A stretch of DNA of 43,601 nucleotides from a virus: positions 1-43,601 of IMG/VR virus record IMGVR_UViG_3300046168_000030. One strand, 5' to 3'. A model generated the notes under the pieces. It ran no database searches. It saw only the letters and a program-made list of their open reading frames with translations, and was not told the origin of the DNA. Below, piece after piece: positions 15,085-23,531 of the stretch. The stretch's first letter is position 1. Each line of letters starts with the position of its first letter. A program made the translations under genes and the position numbers.

Positions 15085-15414
15085 ATGCTTGGTACGGAAG
15101 AAATAGTTATAGGTAAGGAAAACCTTACGGGAGACATCTGGGGTAGTCTTGCGGATATCTTTCGTACCGAGCTTGCTGGTGCCGAGAGTGAACAAAAGAA
15201 GCTTATGGAGGCCGAGAAAAGGGTCTCTGGTGGAGAACGGAAAAACCTTCCATTTGGAAGATTACGAATGAAAGTTTGTCCAGAGGTATATCACTTCTGG
15301 GGAGGCAAGCTGGGTTACGAATGTTGGAAAGATAAAAGTTTTTTAAACTGGTTGGAAAAGCGGTTTGGGGATTTAGTCACCATCAATAGTAAGTCAGCAA
15401 AACTAGCGATATAG
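15085..15414 (+). CDS. Conserved-looking small virion or assembly protein
   Basis: 109 residues between capsid and adaptor genes. Helical N-terminal half (GSLADIFRTELAGAESEQKK) and a well-structured C-terminal half with aromatic residues (FGRLRMKVCPEVYHFWGGKL, then GYECWKDKSFLNWLEKRFGD). The location suggests a head-tail joining or capsid accessory role, but I recognise no family. Confidence 0.6.
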   Translation: MLGTEEIVIGKENLTGDIWGSLADIFRTELAGAESEQKKLMEAEKRVSGGERKNLPFGRLRMKVCPEVYHFWGGKLGYECWKDKSFLNWLEKRFGDLVTINSKSAKLAI

Positions 15415-15416
15415 AG

Positions 15417-17054
15417 GTGCGTAGCATCCCTTATTCTAGGATTGAGCGAGGCATCGCAGCAATCGCTGGGATAGATCCTAGCAACCTTCTTGATCATGAG
15501 AAGGTAATGATTAGCGAATATGTAAATGATGCCAGCAAATATGTATGGGATTATTACCCATGGCCAGAGTCCACTATTACAGAAATTAGATACTTTAAGC
15601 CAGAATACGATGAAAGGCAGGACTACAAAATAGGAGACGAAGTTTTCTATAAAGGAAGATACTGGAGAAAATGGGGTGACAACTCAGAAGGTGACTGGGA
15701 GCAACAACAAAATTATTTTGAATTTATAAACTCTCGTTGGTCACAAAGCGAAAACCCAAGAGACGAATTTGTATGGCATGAGATAGGTGATTTTGATGCA
15801 AATGAGGAGTGGAGAGAGGATGGCATTTACTATGTAGGTGCTAAAATAGAATACGAAGGAAAAACCTATCTTTGCATTAGCCAATTAGATTATTCAACAG
15901 ATAGCAAGCTAAGAGGTGTTAATTACTTAGTAGATGGATTGAGTCCATTAGATGCGCGTTATTTTATGGAGATCGATACTAAGTTTGAGCGTGTAATAGA
16001 ATACGATCAAGCAGGTGTGAATGTCATTGGCACAATGATCTCAGCACACACTGAAGATCCACGGTATGAAGATACAACCCCATTGAATTGGGTAGAGGGT
16101 GCCGAGGGCATTTATGTAGAGACTCCAGAAACAGTTAATTTCATTTGGATGCGTTATCGGAAAGAAGCACCAGAATATTCTGAAAACACTCCAGACAATC
16201 CTGTTTTAAATTTCTTGGCACCTGCTATTAAAGCATATGCATATCGATCATTTCTTGTCGCAGATGGTCAGCATGAGAAAGCACAATTACAAGACTTACA
16301 GGCACTGGATCTACTAGTCCGCGAAGTAGATAAATTAAATCATCAGCAAGACAGGGGACAGGCTGGAACTATATACTCAGAACCTTATAGGAGGGTTACT
16401 GTAAAAGGTAATGTTCATACAGAACCCACAGATGAAAAAATAGCAACTCTTTACCACAGAGGAGTCGATGTAGATATTACATTCGACTTAAAAAAAAAAG
16501 TAGAATTTGAAATATTCAAATTAAAAACAGGGACTAGCACTAGTGAATTCAAATTCTTTACAATCCATGCCAACATCGAGGGACAAATCGAAGGCAAGCA
16601 ATACGATGCAGTTTACAGAAATGCATCTACAAGTATTAGCTTTGGGGCTGGGTCTAGTGCGTTTCGTATCCACAATAAAAATGTCAGCACTGGACTTACT
16701 TTCGAAGTTGTCGTTGGCACTGCAACATGGACATCAGATCTTCTTTGGGAGAATGCAGATGTCCTATGGGATTCGCCAGACCAGCAGGACACATTTACTG
16801 CACAGGTGCATAACAGGAATGCATCATCATCGTTTGGATTTAGACTATCAGCAGGGTCAGCAGGATACGAATCTACACTCCAGTGGCAAAATGCAGATGT
16901 TGACTGGGGCAATGCTGGAGGGACTTTGCATGAAGGTCTTACAAGTTCAGAAATCGATTTTTCAACTAATCAAATCACATTTACAAAAATACAAAGTTTG
17001 TGGTCTACCAATAGTAGTCTCTGGCAGGTCACATCATTAAACTGGGGAGGATAA
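15417..17054 (+). CDS. Head-tail adaptor-like tail protein with C-terminal beta repeats
   Basis: 545 residues, GTG start with an in-frame GAGG just before it. The N-terminal 60 residues (LLDHEKVMISEYVNDASKYVW) resemble short-tail adaptor or tubular-A proteins that bind the portal. Two carbohydrate-binding-like modules follow: DYKIGDEVFYKGRYW (about 75-90) and YYVGAKIEYEGKTYLCI (about 140-157). The C-terminal 190 residues contain two or three beta-sandwich repeats (LLWENADVLWDSP and LQWQNADVDWGNA). It may thus be both connector and decorated tail part; the adaptor role is inferred from order and N-terminus. Confidence 0.6.
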   Translation: MRSIPYSRIERGIAAIAGIDPSNLLDHEKVMISEYVNDASKYVWDYYPWPESTITEIRYFKPEYDERQDYKIGDEVFYKGRYWRKWGDNSEGDWEQQQNYFEFINSRWSQSENPRDEFVWHEIGDFDANEEWREDGIYYVGAKIEYEGKTYLCISQLDYSTDSKLRGVNYLVDGLSPLDARYFMEIDTKFERVIEYDQAGVNVIGTMISAHTEDPRYEDTTPLNWVEGAEGIYVETPETVNFIWMRYRKEAPEYSENTPDNPVLNFLAPAIKAYAYRSFLVADGQHEKAQLQDLQALDLLVREVDKLNHQQDRGQAGTIYSEPYRRVTVKGNVHTEPTDEKIATLYHRGVDVDITFDLKKKVEFEIFKLKTGTSTSEFKFFTIHANIEGQIEGKQYDAVYRNASTSISFGAGSSAFRIHNKNVSTGLTFEVVVGTATWTSDLLWENADVLWDSPDQQDTFTAQVHNRNASSSFGFRLSAGSAGYESTLQWQNADVDWGNAGGTLHEGLTSSEIDFSTNQITFTKIQSLWSTNSSLWQVTSLNWGG

Positions 17055-17058
17055 AAAT

Positions 17059-18858
17059 ATGGCAACCTTGCAAGGTAGAGCAATTAAAGACACTTATAAA
17101 GATCTGTTACAAGTGTCTACTAATAATAACACTGGAGTAACCAGTTCAATGTCAACAGTGGAGGATGGAGAAGGTACTTCATCTGCACTTGAAATTTCTA
17201 CTACTGGAGTAAAAGTAGATGGCACTCTCGAAGTAACTGGTAATGTTACTGGAGTGCCTCATGTTGATTATAGAGGTAACTATTCTGGATCTACTGCATA
17301 TGTGGCAGATGATGTAGTTTTCTTTAATGGATCTTCATATATTGCCAAGCAATCATCGTCTGGCAATGCACCAACAAACACTACCTATTGGGGATTACTT
17401 GCCCAGAAAGGCACAGATGGAACCGGTGGTACTAATGGAACCAATGGCACAGATGGAACCAATGGAACCAATGGAACCAATGGAGATGGGTTCACTGGAG
17501 GTAATTACAATTCCTCAACTGGTGTAGTAACTTTCACATCAAATGATGGACTGGGATTTTCCACTGGAGATCTTAGAGGGGCATCTGGATCTGGTTCTAG
17601 TTTTGATGGTGGATCTGTAAGTAATGCAATCACTGTTAACGCAAGTGTACCACAATTAACTTTAAATGACACAGATGAAGGTTCCTCTGAGTTAGGAAAT
17701 AGTGCAATATTGTCATGTAATACGAATGCATTCAGAGTTGCACTTGGAAATGATTCTGTAAGTAGATTAACATTAGAATCTTTTAATCATCCAAGTGATA
17801 GTAATGACACGACTATATATAGTGGAATTCAGTTAAATTCTGGTTTAGCTATGGGTCTGCAAAAATCCAGTGCAATGATAGAAAAGTATGTTTCTACTGC
17901 AAATGGAGCGGCCTTCTGGTTAGACGAAGGTGTTTCATGGAACTTTAGGGGACATGAAGCAAAAAATTACCATAGAATGTTTATTAAAAATCAAGGTTCT
18001 GCTGGTACACTGGGGACTGATGGTGCAGGTGGAACTGCATTACAATTAGAACAAGATGTTGATGGTTTTAATGCAGAGGCACAAATTGTAAGAAATGTAG
18101 GCACATACAATGGTACTAACTATGGTGTAACCAGCGATTATCCTAGGGGAAATGTAATAGATCACCAAGGAAACATGCAAGTACAAGCGAATGATGGAAG
18201 GTTCTCACTAAACTATATCTGTCATATAGATAATCCTAATCTCTGGTATAATACTACATCATCTTCTGGACTCACTACCTCTGGTGGAGGAAGTTTCGGA
18301 AACATTGCTGGTGTATATATTTATGGTCAAGGTTTAGTAGATGCTAATCAAAATAGATGTCTTGCCCCACAAGGTGGTAGCATGGATTTAGGTTCTACAG
18401 ATTCAGCAGAAGAATGGAGAGATTTGTATGTTCAAAACAATCCAACAGTTTCATCTGACAGAAATCTAAAGCAAGATATTGAAGCACTTTCAGATGCAGA
18501 AAAGCGTGTAGCAACTGCTCTAAAAGGCATGGTTAAAAAATATCGTTTCAAATCAGCATTTGCAGAAAAGGGTGAGGATGCAAGAATACACATTGGGTTT
18601 ATCGCACAAGAAGTAGAGGAAGCATTTAGTGCAGAGGGATTAGATCCATTTAGATATGCCATCTTGGTAAAAAATACTAATTACAAAATTTTTGTAAATG
18701 GCACAGATACTGGAATTACTCAGAATAGCAATAATCATGTGAAGAATGAACTTCTGAAAGAATCAATAAAAGATTCTGATGAAGTTACTTATGAAGCATT
18801 TGAAAAATATTCACTTCGTTACGAAGAACTTCATTCATTCATCATCTCAGCACTATAG
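17059..18858 (+). CDS. Tail fibre with collagen-like region and S74 intramolecular chaperone
   Basis: 599 residues. A carbohydrate-binding-like module sits near residues 73-115 (YVADDVVFFNGSSYIAK). A collagen-like GTNGTNGTDG tract follows (about 118-143), then beta-rich fibre repeats, and at the end a Peptidase_S74 domain beginning SSDRNLKQDIEAL near residue 468, with an IGFIAQEVEEAF segment. The S74 domain trimerises the fibre and cleaves itself off at the serine. The protein is probably the trimeric host-recognition fibre. A GGAGG lies before the start. Confidence 0.85.
   Translation: MATLQGRAIKDTYKDLLQVSTNNNTGVTSSMSTVEDGEGTSSALEISTTGVKVDGTLEVTGNVTGVPHVDYRGNYSGSTAYVADDVVFFNGSSYIAKQSSSGNAPTNTTYWGLLAQKGTDGTGGTNGTNGTDGTNGTNGTNGDGFTGGNYNSSTGVVTFTSNDGLGFSTGDLRGASGSGSSFDGGSVSNAITVNASVPQLTLNDTDEGSSELGNSAILSCNTNAFRVALGNDSVSRLTLESFNHPSDSNDTTIYSGIQLNSGLAMGLQKSSAMIEKYVSTANGAAFWLDEGVSWNFRGHEAKNYHRMFIKNQGSAGTLGTDGAGGTALQLEQDVDGFNAEAQIVRNVGTYNGTNYGVTSDYPRGNVIDHQGNMQVQANDGRFSLNYICHIDNPNLWYNTTSSSGLTTSGGGSFGNIAGVYIYGQGLVDANQNRCLAPQGGSMDLGSTDSAEEWRDLYVQNNPTVSSDRNLKQDIEALSDAEKRVATALKGMVKKYRFKSAFAEKGEDARIHIGFIAQEVEEAFSAEGLDPFRYAILVKNTNYKIFVNGTDTGITQNSNNHVKNELLKESIKDSDEVTYEAFEKYSLRYEELHSFIISAL
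17416..17487 (+). repeat. 9-bp GGAACCAAT repeats encoding collagen-like triplets
   Basis: Runs of GGAACCAAT, GGCACAGAT and close variants follow each other in the fibre gene, at least three identical GGAACCAAT units in a row. The 9-bp unit keeps the frame, so slippage would change the fibre shaft length by three residues per step without breaking the gene. Confidence 0.8.
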
Positions 18859-18870
18859 GAGGAAAATTAA

Positions 18871-19275
18871 ATGTCACAGGCAACAGATTATTTAGAAACA
18901 AAAATCCTTACTGGATTGCTGGGGGGGTCAAATGTGACTTTCAGTTCAAAACCATATATTGGTTTACTAAAGTCAGCACCAAGTGATTCCAGTGGAGGCA
19001 CAGAGGTCTCTGGAACAAACTACGCAAGAGTACAATGTGGAGCATCTAACCAAGGTGATTTTGTAGTGGGTTCAACTGGATCTGCCAGCAACACTGGAGC
19101 ATTTACATTTAATGATGCTCAGTCTGGTTGGGGAACAGTTACTCATGTGGGTCTTTACGATTCTGCAACAAGCGGAAACCTACTTGTCTATGGAACATTA
19201 AACACTTCTGCTGACATCCAGAATGGTGACATCTTTAAGATCCCAACAAGCGGATTCACAGTTTCAGTAGACTAA
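18871..19275 (+). CDS. Conserved phage tail protein (fibre-associated)
   Basis: 134 residues, strong AGGAGG site. The pattern SQATDYLETKILTGLLGG, then YIGLLKSAPSDSSGGTEVSG and YARVQCG is the one found in a widespread family of small phage tail proteins encoded beside fibre genes. It is beta-rich with low charge and has no catalytic motif. Probably a structural tail tip or fibre adaptor. Confidence 0.7.
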   Translation: MSQATDYLETKILTGLLGGSNVTFSSKPYIGLLKSAPSDSSGGTEVSGTNYARVQCGASNQGDFVVGSTGSASNTGAFTFNDAQSGWGTVTHVGLYDSATSGNLLVYGTLNTSADIQNGDIFKIPTSGFTVSVD

Positions 19276-19276
19276 A

Positions 19277-19339
19277 ATGTTTGTTGAGGTTAGGCAATTC
19301 CACTCTTCATCTGAGGGGTGGGATTGTGTGATGCTATGA
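19277..19339 (+). CDS. Possible 20-residue leader peptide coupled to the next gene
   Basis: MFVEVRQFHSSSEGWDCVML with stop overlapping the next start (ATGA at 19336-19339). It fills the gap exactly and would couple translation of the downstream membrane protein. Nothing else supports it. Confidence 0.3.
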   Translation: MFVEVRQFHSSSEGWDCVML

Positions 19340-19650
19340 GCGGAGGAATTACAGAAGAGTCCAGCCTAAAGACCAATACTGGTTTTGCCTTGAAGCTCGT
19401 TGGAGGTGTAATTTTTTGTGTGTATTCTGGAGCAATGATCTTCGCACGAATTAATACATTGGAGATGGAGATCTTACGCTTGCAACATGAGGTTGAGCTT
19501 AATAGCGAGTTTAGAATCAAATGGCCCAGAGGTGAGTTGGGTGCATTGCCAGACGATGCCGAGCAGAATATGCGATTAGCATTTCTAGAAAAGCAAGCAG
19601 GCAAGCATGACCAGTTGCTTGAGAAATTGCGATACGGAGGGTCCGAGTGA
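19336..19650 (+). CDS. Membrane-anchored coiled-coil protein (inner-membrane spanin-like)
   Basis: 104 residues from ATG 19336 (MSGGITEESS). One membrane segment lies near residues 16-37 (ALKLVGGVIFCVYSGAMIF), then a long charged helix (ARINTLEMEILRLQHEVELN) to the C-terminus. A single N-terminal membrane span with an exposed coiled coil is the plan of i-spanins (Rz), but also of other lysis accessory proteins. It stands before a holin-like gene. Lysis role inferred from topology and position. Confidence 0.5.
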   Translation: MSGGITEESSLKTNTGFALKLVGGVIFCVYSGAMIFARINTLEMEILRLQHEVELNSEFRIKWPRGELGALPDDAEQNMRLAFLEKQAGKHDQLLEKLRYGGSE

Positions 19651-19651
19651 A

Positions 19652-20113
19652 ATGGGTGAGGTCTTGCTTATGCTTCTTACGGGTGGAGGCAGCACTGCTA
19701 TGGGTGCAATGCTCAAAGGTGTGTTTGGCTTTATATTTGAAAATAAAAGGCAAAAGCATGAGCTTGAACTCGCGCGCGAGAGTCGAGCAAATGATAATTT
19801 CATTAGACTCCAAAAGCAGCTTTCTGAAAACGGTGATACAGAGTCTGTTTCTTACACTCGCAGGTTTATTGCTTTTTGTGGTATTGGCACTTACTGCTTG
19901 TGCATCCTCCTTTGCACCGTATTCCCACAAGCAGAATTTATCTCAATCACAAATGCAACAGGGGAAGGCAGGACCGAGTGGTTATTCGGACTTCTCTCAT
20001 ACCCAGCTTCACAAGATCCAATCATCCTCTCTTCTGGGCACCTCGCCTATATGGGCCAAACATCCCTTTGTGCTATTCTTGGATTCTATTTCGGACCAAG
20101 TCCAAGACGATAA
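19652..20113 (+). CDS. Multi-pass membrane protein, holin-like
   Basis: 153 residues from ATG 19652 with GGAGG upstream. Hydrophobic segments lie at about 1-30 (VLLMLLTGGGSTAMGAMLKG), 70-92 (FIAFCGIGTYCLCILLCTVF) and 128-148, with a charged helical loop (KRQKHELELARESR) between the first two. Three spans with this loop resemble three-span holins of phages and gene-transfer agents. The holin would set lysis timing by opening the inner membrane. It overlaps the next gene by one base (TAATG). Confidence 0.5.
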   Translation: MGEVLLMLLTGGGSTAMGAMLKGVFGFIFENKRQKHELELARESRANDNFIRLQKQLSENGDTESVSYTRRFIAFCGIGTYCLCILLCTVFPQAEFISITNATGEGRTEWLFGLLSYPASQDPIILSSGHLAYMGQTSLCAILGFYFGPSPRR

Positions 20114-20123
20114 TGGACATTAA
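19791..20123 (+). CDS. Candidate embedded lipoprotein ORF in alternate frame (o-spanin-like)
   Basis: In the +1 frame of the holin-like gene, an ORF from ATG 19791 gives 110 residues: short N-terminus, hydrophobic core (VIQSLFLTLAGLLLFVVLAL), then LTAC, a good lipobox, and a polar 75-residue tail. Outer-membrane spanins are often embedded in another lysis gene in this way. Against it, hydrophobic stretches in one frame often give hydrophobic stretches in the next, and there is no clear Shine-Dalgarno. Confidence 0.25.
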   Translation: MIISLDSKSSFLKTVIQSLFLTLAGLLLFVVLALTACASSFAPYSHKQNLSQSQMQQGKAGPSGYSDFSHTQLHKIQSSSLLGTSPIWAKHPFVLFLDSISDQVQDDNGH

Positions 20124-20340
20124 TTTTATAATTCAACTGATCACAGGTCTACTCATTGCACTTGGTGGATTCGTCCTCAAGGGTGCATTTAATTCACTGA
20201 CCCAACATGACAAGCGGATCAATAAGCTAGAAGTTGATATGGCAAGGAACACTGCTGAAAACGAAAGTCTGTTCAAGCGATTAGATAATATAGAATCTAA
20301 ACTAGACAGACTACTAGAGGGAAGACATGGCAAAATTTAG
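20113..20340 (+). CDS. Small membrane protein with coiled-coil tail
   Basis: 75 residues. N-terminal span (FIIQLITGLLIALGGFVLKG), then a heptad-like helix (RINKLEVDMARNTAENESLF, KRLDNIESKLDRLLEG). The start shares a base with the preceding stop, and the end overlaps the next gene by 14 bases. The topology resembles lysis accessory or holin-partner proteins. No family is certain. Confidence 0.6.
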   Translation: MDINFIIQLITGLLIALGGFVLKGAFNSLTQHDKRINKLEVDMARNTAENESLFKRLDNIESKLDRLLEGRHGKI

Positions 20341-21931
20341 GTCATATGGACAACTGGATGATCCCTTTGTCGAGGATGGAGATCCTGCTTTTCGTGGACT
20401 AGATCAGCAGACTGAGCCTACTATGCTTCAAGCTGGATTTGTGCAGGAGGCAGAAAATGTAAGATTCAACCAAGGTGTAATTTCTTCACGCAAAGGTCTG
20501 GAGAAATTTGCAGATGTAACTGGTGGAAAGGCACTGGTAAAATTTCTAAACCCAGTAAACAATCGTGAGGATCTCATTGTTGTCACGAATGACAAACTGC
20601 TTGGAGTTGGAGAGAATGCAGTTCGCATTGATAAGTACGGTCAGAACGAAAGTAACTGGGATGACTTAACGATAAAATGGGAAACCCAGTCGCAAATTAA
20701 CGAACAATTTGCAGATCCATATGGTGATGACGATGAAGTTTTTGGTCTGCAAGTTTTTGATCAAATCATTTTATTTTGCAAAGACAATAGACCCAGAACA
20801 TTTGATGGTGATATCACTGGGCAAGGTGTAATAGATTTACCTTCAACATCATCAGATACCTCAGTTGATTTTGTCTGCCCTAATGCTCCATTTGGATATT
20901 ACTTTTCTAATCGCTTGGTTGTTCCTTACTACGAAGACTCGCCAACTACAGTTGCTTTCTCGGATGTGTTTGAACTAAACGAGTTCGTTAACCTTAATAC
21001 ATATTTTTGTAACAAAGGAACTGCTGATGTAATCATGGGATTTTCTAGTTTCGTAGAAAACCAAATTTTGGTCCTATGTAAAAATTCCATCCATTTAATT
21101 AACAACACACATGCCCTTGGTGCTAGTTCAACAAACTATGAGATCACAAGGCAATATGGAGTGGCAGGGCATAGGGCATTTACCCAGAATGGATCTTATA
21201 CATACTTCGTATCATCTGAGGGCAATATCCAAGTTCTAGTGCCCTCCAGTGACCCAGCCAAAGGATTGGGTATAGCAATTTCAAAAGTAACTTTAGACCA
21301 AGAACCACTAAGCAAACCAATCACTCCATTCATGGAAGAGGTGAATCTGGAACACATTCGTAAGTCTATTGTATACTACCACAAGAACAGGGTTTATTTC
21401 TGTCTACCTATAGATGGTTCCAGTGAATTAAATGCAATTGCAATTTACGACTCGTTAATGAGTACATGGGTATCAATTGATACTTTTGAAGATGAGTTTT
21501 TTGCGATCAGAGATATTAATTCTATTGACAACCAGTTGTATCTTTTGACTGACAAAAAAGTTTACAAGTATGAAACGGGTGCAACTGATGATGGACATTC
21601 TGTCTTAGCAAAAGTTCGTACCAGAGATTACATGATGTCCACTAGAGATGTTAAGAAGTTCGTTCGTGGAACCATCAGTTATTCAGCAGAAGAAGGATCT
21701 GCCTTAACAATCAGAACGCTCACAAAATCTCCAGACTCTACAACGCTTTGTAAGGAGTCATATGCAGAAGAGGATTCATTAAATAATCTAAGCAGGTTTA
21801 GCACTCGCCAGAGAGGTTATTCGGCATCTGTAGAGGTCAACAATACTGGGGGTCATCTCAAGGTAAAGTCTGTCAGCATGGAAGCATTTGTTTCCGCAGG
21901 GAAAGCATTAGCTAATTTCAGAAATGGGTAA
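20327..21931 (+). CDS. Tail nozzle / DNA-stabilising beta-propeller-like protein
   Basis: 534 residues. The N-terminus QQTEPTMLQAGFVQEAENVR followed by FNQGVISSRKGLEKF is the pattern of short-tail proteins that list gene-for-gene beta blades (P22 gp10-like or tubular-B-like nozzles). Many short beta strands and repeated DQIILFCKDNR, NQILVLCKNSIH, NQLYLLTDKKVYKY segments suggest a propeller. These proteins close the portal channel after packaging. Assignment based on sequence pattern and on the lack of a tape-measure gene. Confidence 0.6.
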   Translation: MAKFRSYGQLDDPFVEDGDPAFRGLDQQTEPTMLQAGFVQEAENVRFNQGVISSRKGLEKFADVTGGKALVKFLNPVNNREDLIVVTNDKLLGVGENAVRIDKYGQNESNWDDLTIKWETQSQINEQFADPYGDDDEVFGLQVFDQIILFCKDNRPRTFDGDITGQGVIDLPSTSSDTSVDFVCPNAPFGYYFSNRLVVPYYEDSPTTVAFSDVFELNEFVNLNTYFCNKGTADVIMGFSSFVENQILVLCKNSIHLINNTHALGASSTNYEITRQYGVAGHRAFTQNGSYTYFVSSEGNIQVLVPSSDPAKGLGIAISKVTLDQEPLSKPITPFMEEVNLEHIRKSIVYYHKNRVYFCLPIDGSSELNAIAIYDSLMSTWVSIDTFEDEFFAIRDINSIDNQLYLLTDKKVYKYETGATDDGHSVLAKVRTRDYMMSTRDVKKFVRGTISYSAEEGSALTIRTLTKSPDSTTLCKESYAEEDSLNNLSRFSTRQRGYSASVEVNNTGGHLKVKSVSMEAFVSAGKALANFRNG

Positions 21932-22322
21932 TAAAGCTACAGTCACATCAAAGACTCCTGCACTGGGAGTAGAGTTTTACCCAGACCAGTTTGAAGATGC
22001 AGTCACTCCAGATGTAGTAATTGATGACATCGATTTATCTGCGGTAGATTTTACTGGAGCAAGTTTTGAGAATGTAGCAATCAATGGTGCTAGTTTTACT
22101 GGTGCAATAACAGGTTTGCCAGTTCAGCAACCAGTAGCATTAGATGATGTCACAGATGTCAATGCAACATCTCCACAGGATCTTTCTACTCTGCAATACC
22201 AAAGCAACATAGCAAAGTGGGTTGCAGTCGCTTCAACAGATTTCATAGATGCCATCATTGATGGTGGGTTTCCTGCGACTACCTATGTCGCTGGATTCGA
22301 TATTGATGGAGGTGTAGCATGA
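21924..22322 (+). CDS. Tail fibre-like protein with pentapeptide-style repeats
   Basis: 132 residues, overlapping the previous gene by 8 bases. The middle has DLSAVDFTGASFENVAINGA followed by SFTGAITGL, loosely pentapeptide-repeat-like, and an ALDDVTDVNATSPQDLSTLQ stretch common in phage fibre proteins. Probably part of the distal tail or fibre base. No enzyme motif is seen. Confidence 0.6.
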   Translation: MGNKATVTSKTPALGVEFYPDQFEDAVTPDVVIDDIDLSAVDFTGASFENVAINGASFTGAITGLPVQQPVALDDVTDVNATSPQDLSTLQYQSNIAKWVAVASTDFIDAIIDGGFPATTYVAGFDIDGGVA

Positions 22323-22561
22323 CTTACCGCAGGATCCAGTTACGCAGAGGAACAACCAGTGAATGGAATAATGCCAACCCTGCCTTGAATCAAGGTGAAG
22401 TAGGCATCGAGTTTACTGGGAGTGAAATCCGCATGAAAGCAGGAGATGGGTTCACATCATGGGTGGATTTAGATTACATCGATAAAGCAGGAATGGATGA
22501 GATTCGTGCAGAATATGGTGACGAAGTAAGTTTTGAAATTTGGTTTGATGCCAACAAATAA
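22319..22561 (+). CDS. Small tail protein with Mtd-N-like domain
   Basis: 80 residues. RIQLRRGTTSEWNNANPALN followed by QGEVGIEFTGSEIRMKAGDG and W..L.Y is the short beta domain found at the N-terminus of many phage fibres and of the major tropism determinant. Here it stands alone as a small protein, coupled by ATGA to its neighbour. It likely attaches or caps a fibre. Confidence 0.7.
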   Translation: MTYRRIQLRRGTTSEWNNANPALNQGEVGIEFTGSEIRMKAGDGFTSWVDLDYIDKAGMDEIRAEYGDEVSFEIWFDANK

Positions 22562-22578
22562 CAGGAGAAAAATAAAAA

Positions 22579-23220
22579 ATGCCAGCAACAGATATATTAG
22601 GAAAAATCGGAGAAAAAGTAGGAACTGAGTTTAGTGACTTAAAGGTCAGTTTAGGGAATATATATTCCACACAAGTTAGTCTTGGAAACTTAGCGAGTAC
22701 AGTCAGTACTAACACTGGAAACATTTCTACTAACACTGGAAATATTTCTACTAACACAAGTAATATTACTAACTTGCAGAATGCTTCTAGTAGTTATGCA
22801 ACAAAAGTAAGTCTGGGTCAGACTCGTGTTTCAATATCAAACATGTTGGATGGCACAACTGCATTCTCAGACCTTTCAGCATTACGAGCATCAATTGGAG
22901 ATCTTACAGTTACTGGAACGACTACCACTCTCAATACTCAGACAGTTGAGATTGAGGATAATATTATTGAGGTCAATCTTGCACCTACCACTGGCAATGA
23001 AACTGCACAGACTGGAGGTATTCAAGTCAACAGAGGGACTGGTAACGACAAGGCCAAACTTATTTGGAACGATACTACTAGTCAGTTTCAGTTTAAATTG
23101 GGCACTGGTGATGCGAGTATTGAAAAAGTAAAAGTACCAAGTGGAAGTGCCATTGTAATTAATAATGTTTCTTTAGGTAACTACTCATCTTTTGAAACAC
23201 AATTTAATGCGAATAAATAA
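22579..23220 (+). CDS. Fibre protein with STNTGNI repeats
   Basis: 213 residues, AGGAG site upstream. Starts ATDILGKIGEKVGTEFSDLK, a short anchor also found in the next gene. Residues about 40-66 are STNTGNI-type 8-residue repeats (24-bp units in DNA), then a fibre domain typical of phage tail fibres (NTQTVEIEDNIIEVNLAPTT, then QTGGIQVNRGTGNDKAKLIW). Structural host-contact protein by pattern. Confidence 0.7.
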   Translation: MPATDILGKIGEKVGTEFSDLKVSLGNIYSTQVSLGNLASTVSTNTGNISTNTGNISTNTSNITNLQNASSSYATKVSLGQTRVSISNMLDGTTAFSDLSALRASIGDLTVTGTTTTLNTQTVEIEDNIIEVNLAPTTGNETAQTGGIQVNRGTGNDKAKLIWNDTTSQFQFKLGTGDASIEKVKVPSGSAIVINNVSLGNYSSFETQFNANK

Positions 23221-23531
23221 TGTCTGACATTCTTGGACAGATTGGTGCATTGGTTGGACAAGAGTTCAATCGTGTCTCTGATCGATTCCAAGACTTGGCT
23301 GGAAGCGATAACTATTCAGAAATAACTTATGATTCCAGTGGAAATGTTTCGAGTATATCAACATGGGTAGATGACACGAAAGCAAATTTGATTAAGGTAA
23401 AGACACTGACCTACACCACTGGGTCACTTACTGGAATTGTGGTTACAGATGGGAGTAATACTAAGCTAACTCAAACTTTAGCTTACGATGCAAGTGGGAA
23501 CCTAGAAAGCATAGAAAAGGATTTTGCATGA
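23220..23531 (+). CDS. Short fibre/anchor protein paralogous at its N-terminus to the previous gene
   Basis: 103 residues, starting on the last base of the preceding stop (TAATG). SDILGQIGALVGQEFNRVSD matches the anchor of the gene before it. The rest is YD-like beta hairpins (ITYDSSGNVSSISTWVDDT, LAYDASGNLESI). Probably a structural fibre part assembled through the common anchor. Confidence 0.65.
   Translation: MSDILGQIGALVGQEFNRVSDRFQDLAGSDNYSEITYDSSGNVSSISTWVDDTKANLIKVKTLTYTTGSLTGIVVTDGSNTKLTQTLAYDASGNLESIEKDFA

Noticed and set aside
16543-17040. 165-residue + strand ORF
   Set aside because: Out-of-frame shadow of the C-terminal beta repeats of the adaptor-like tail protein.
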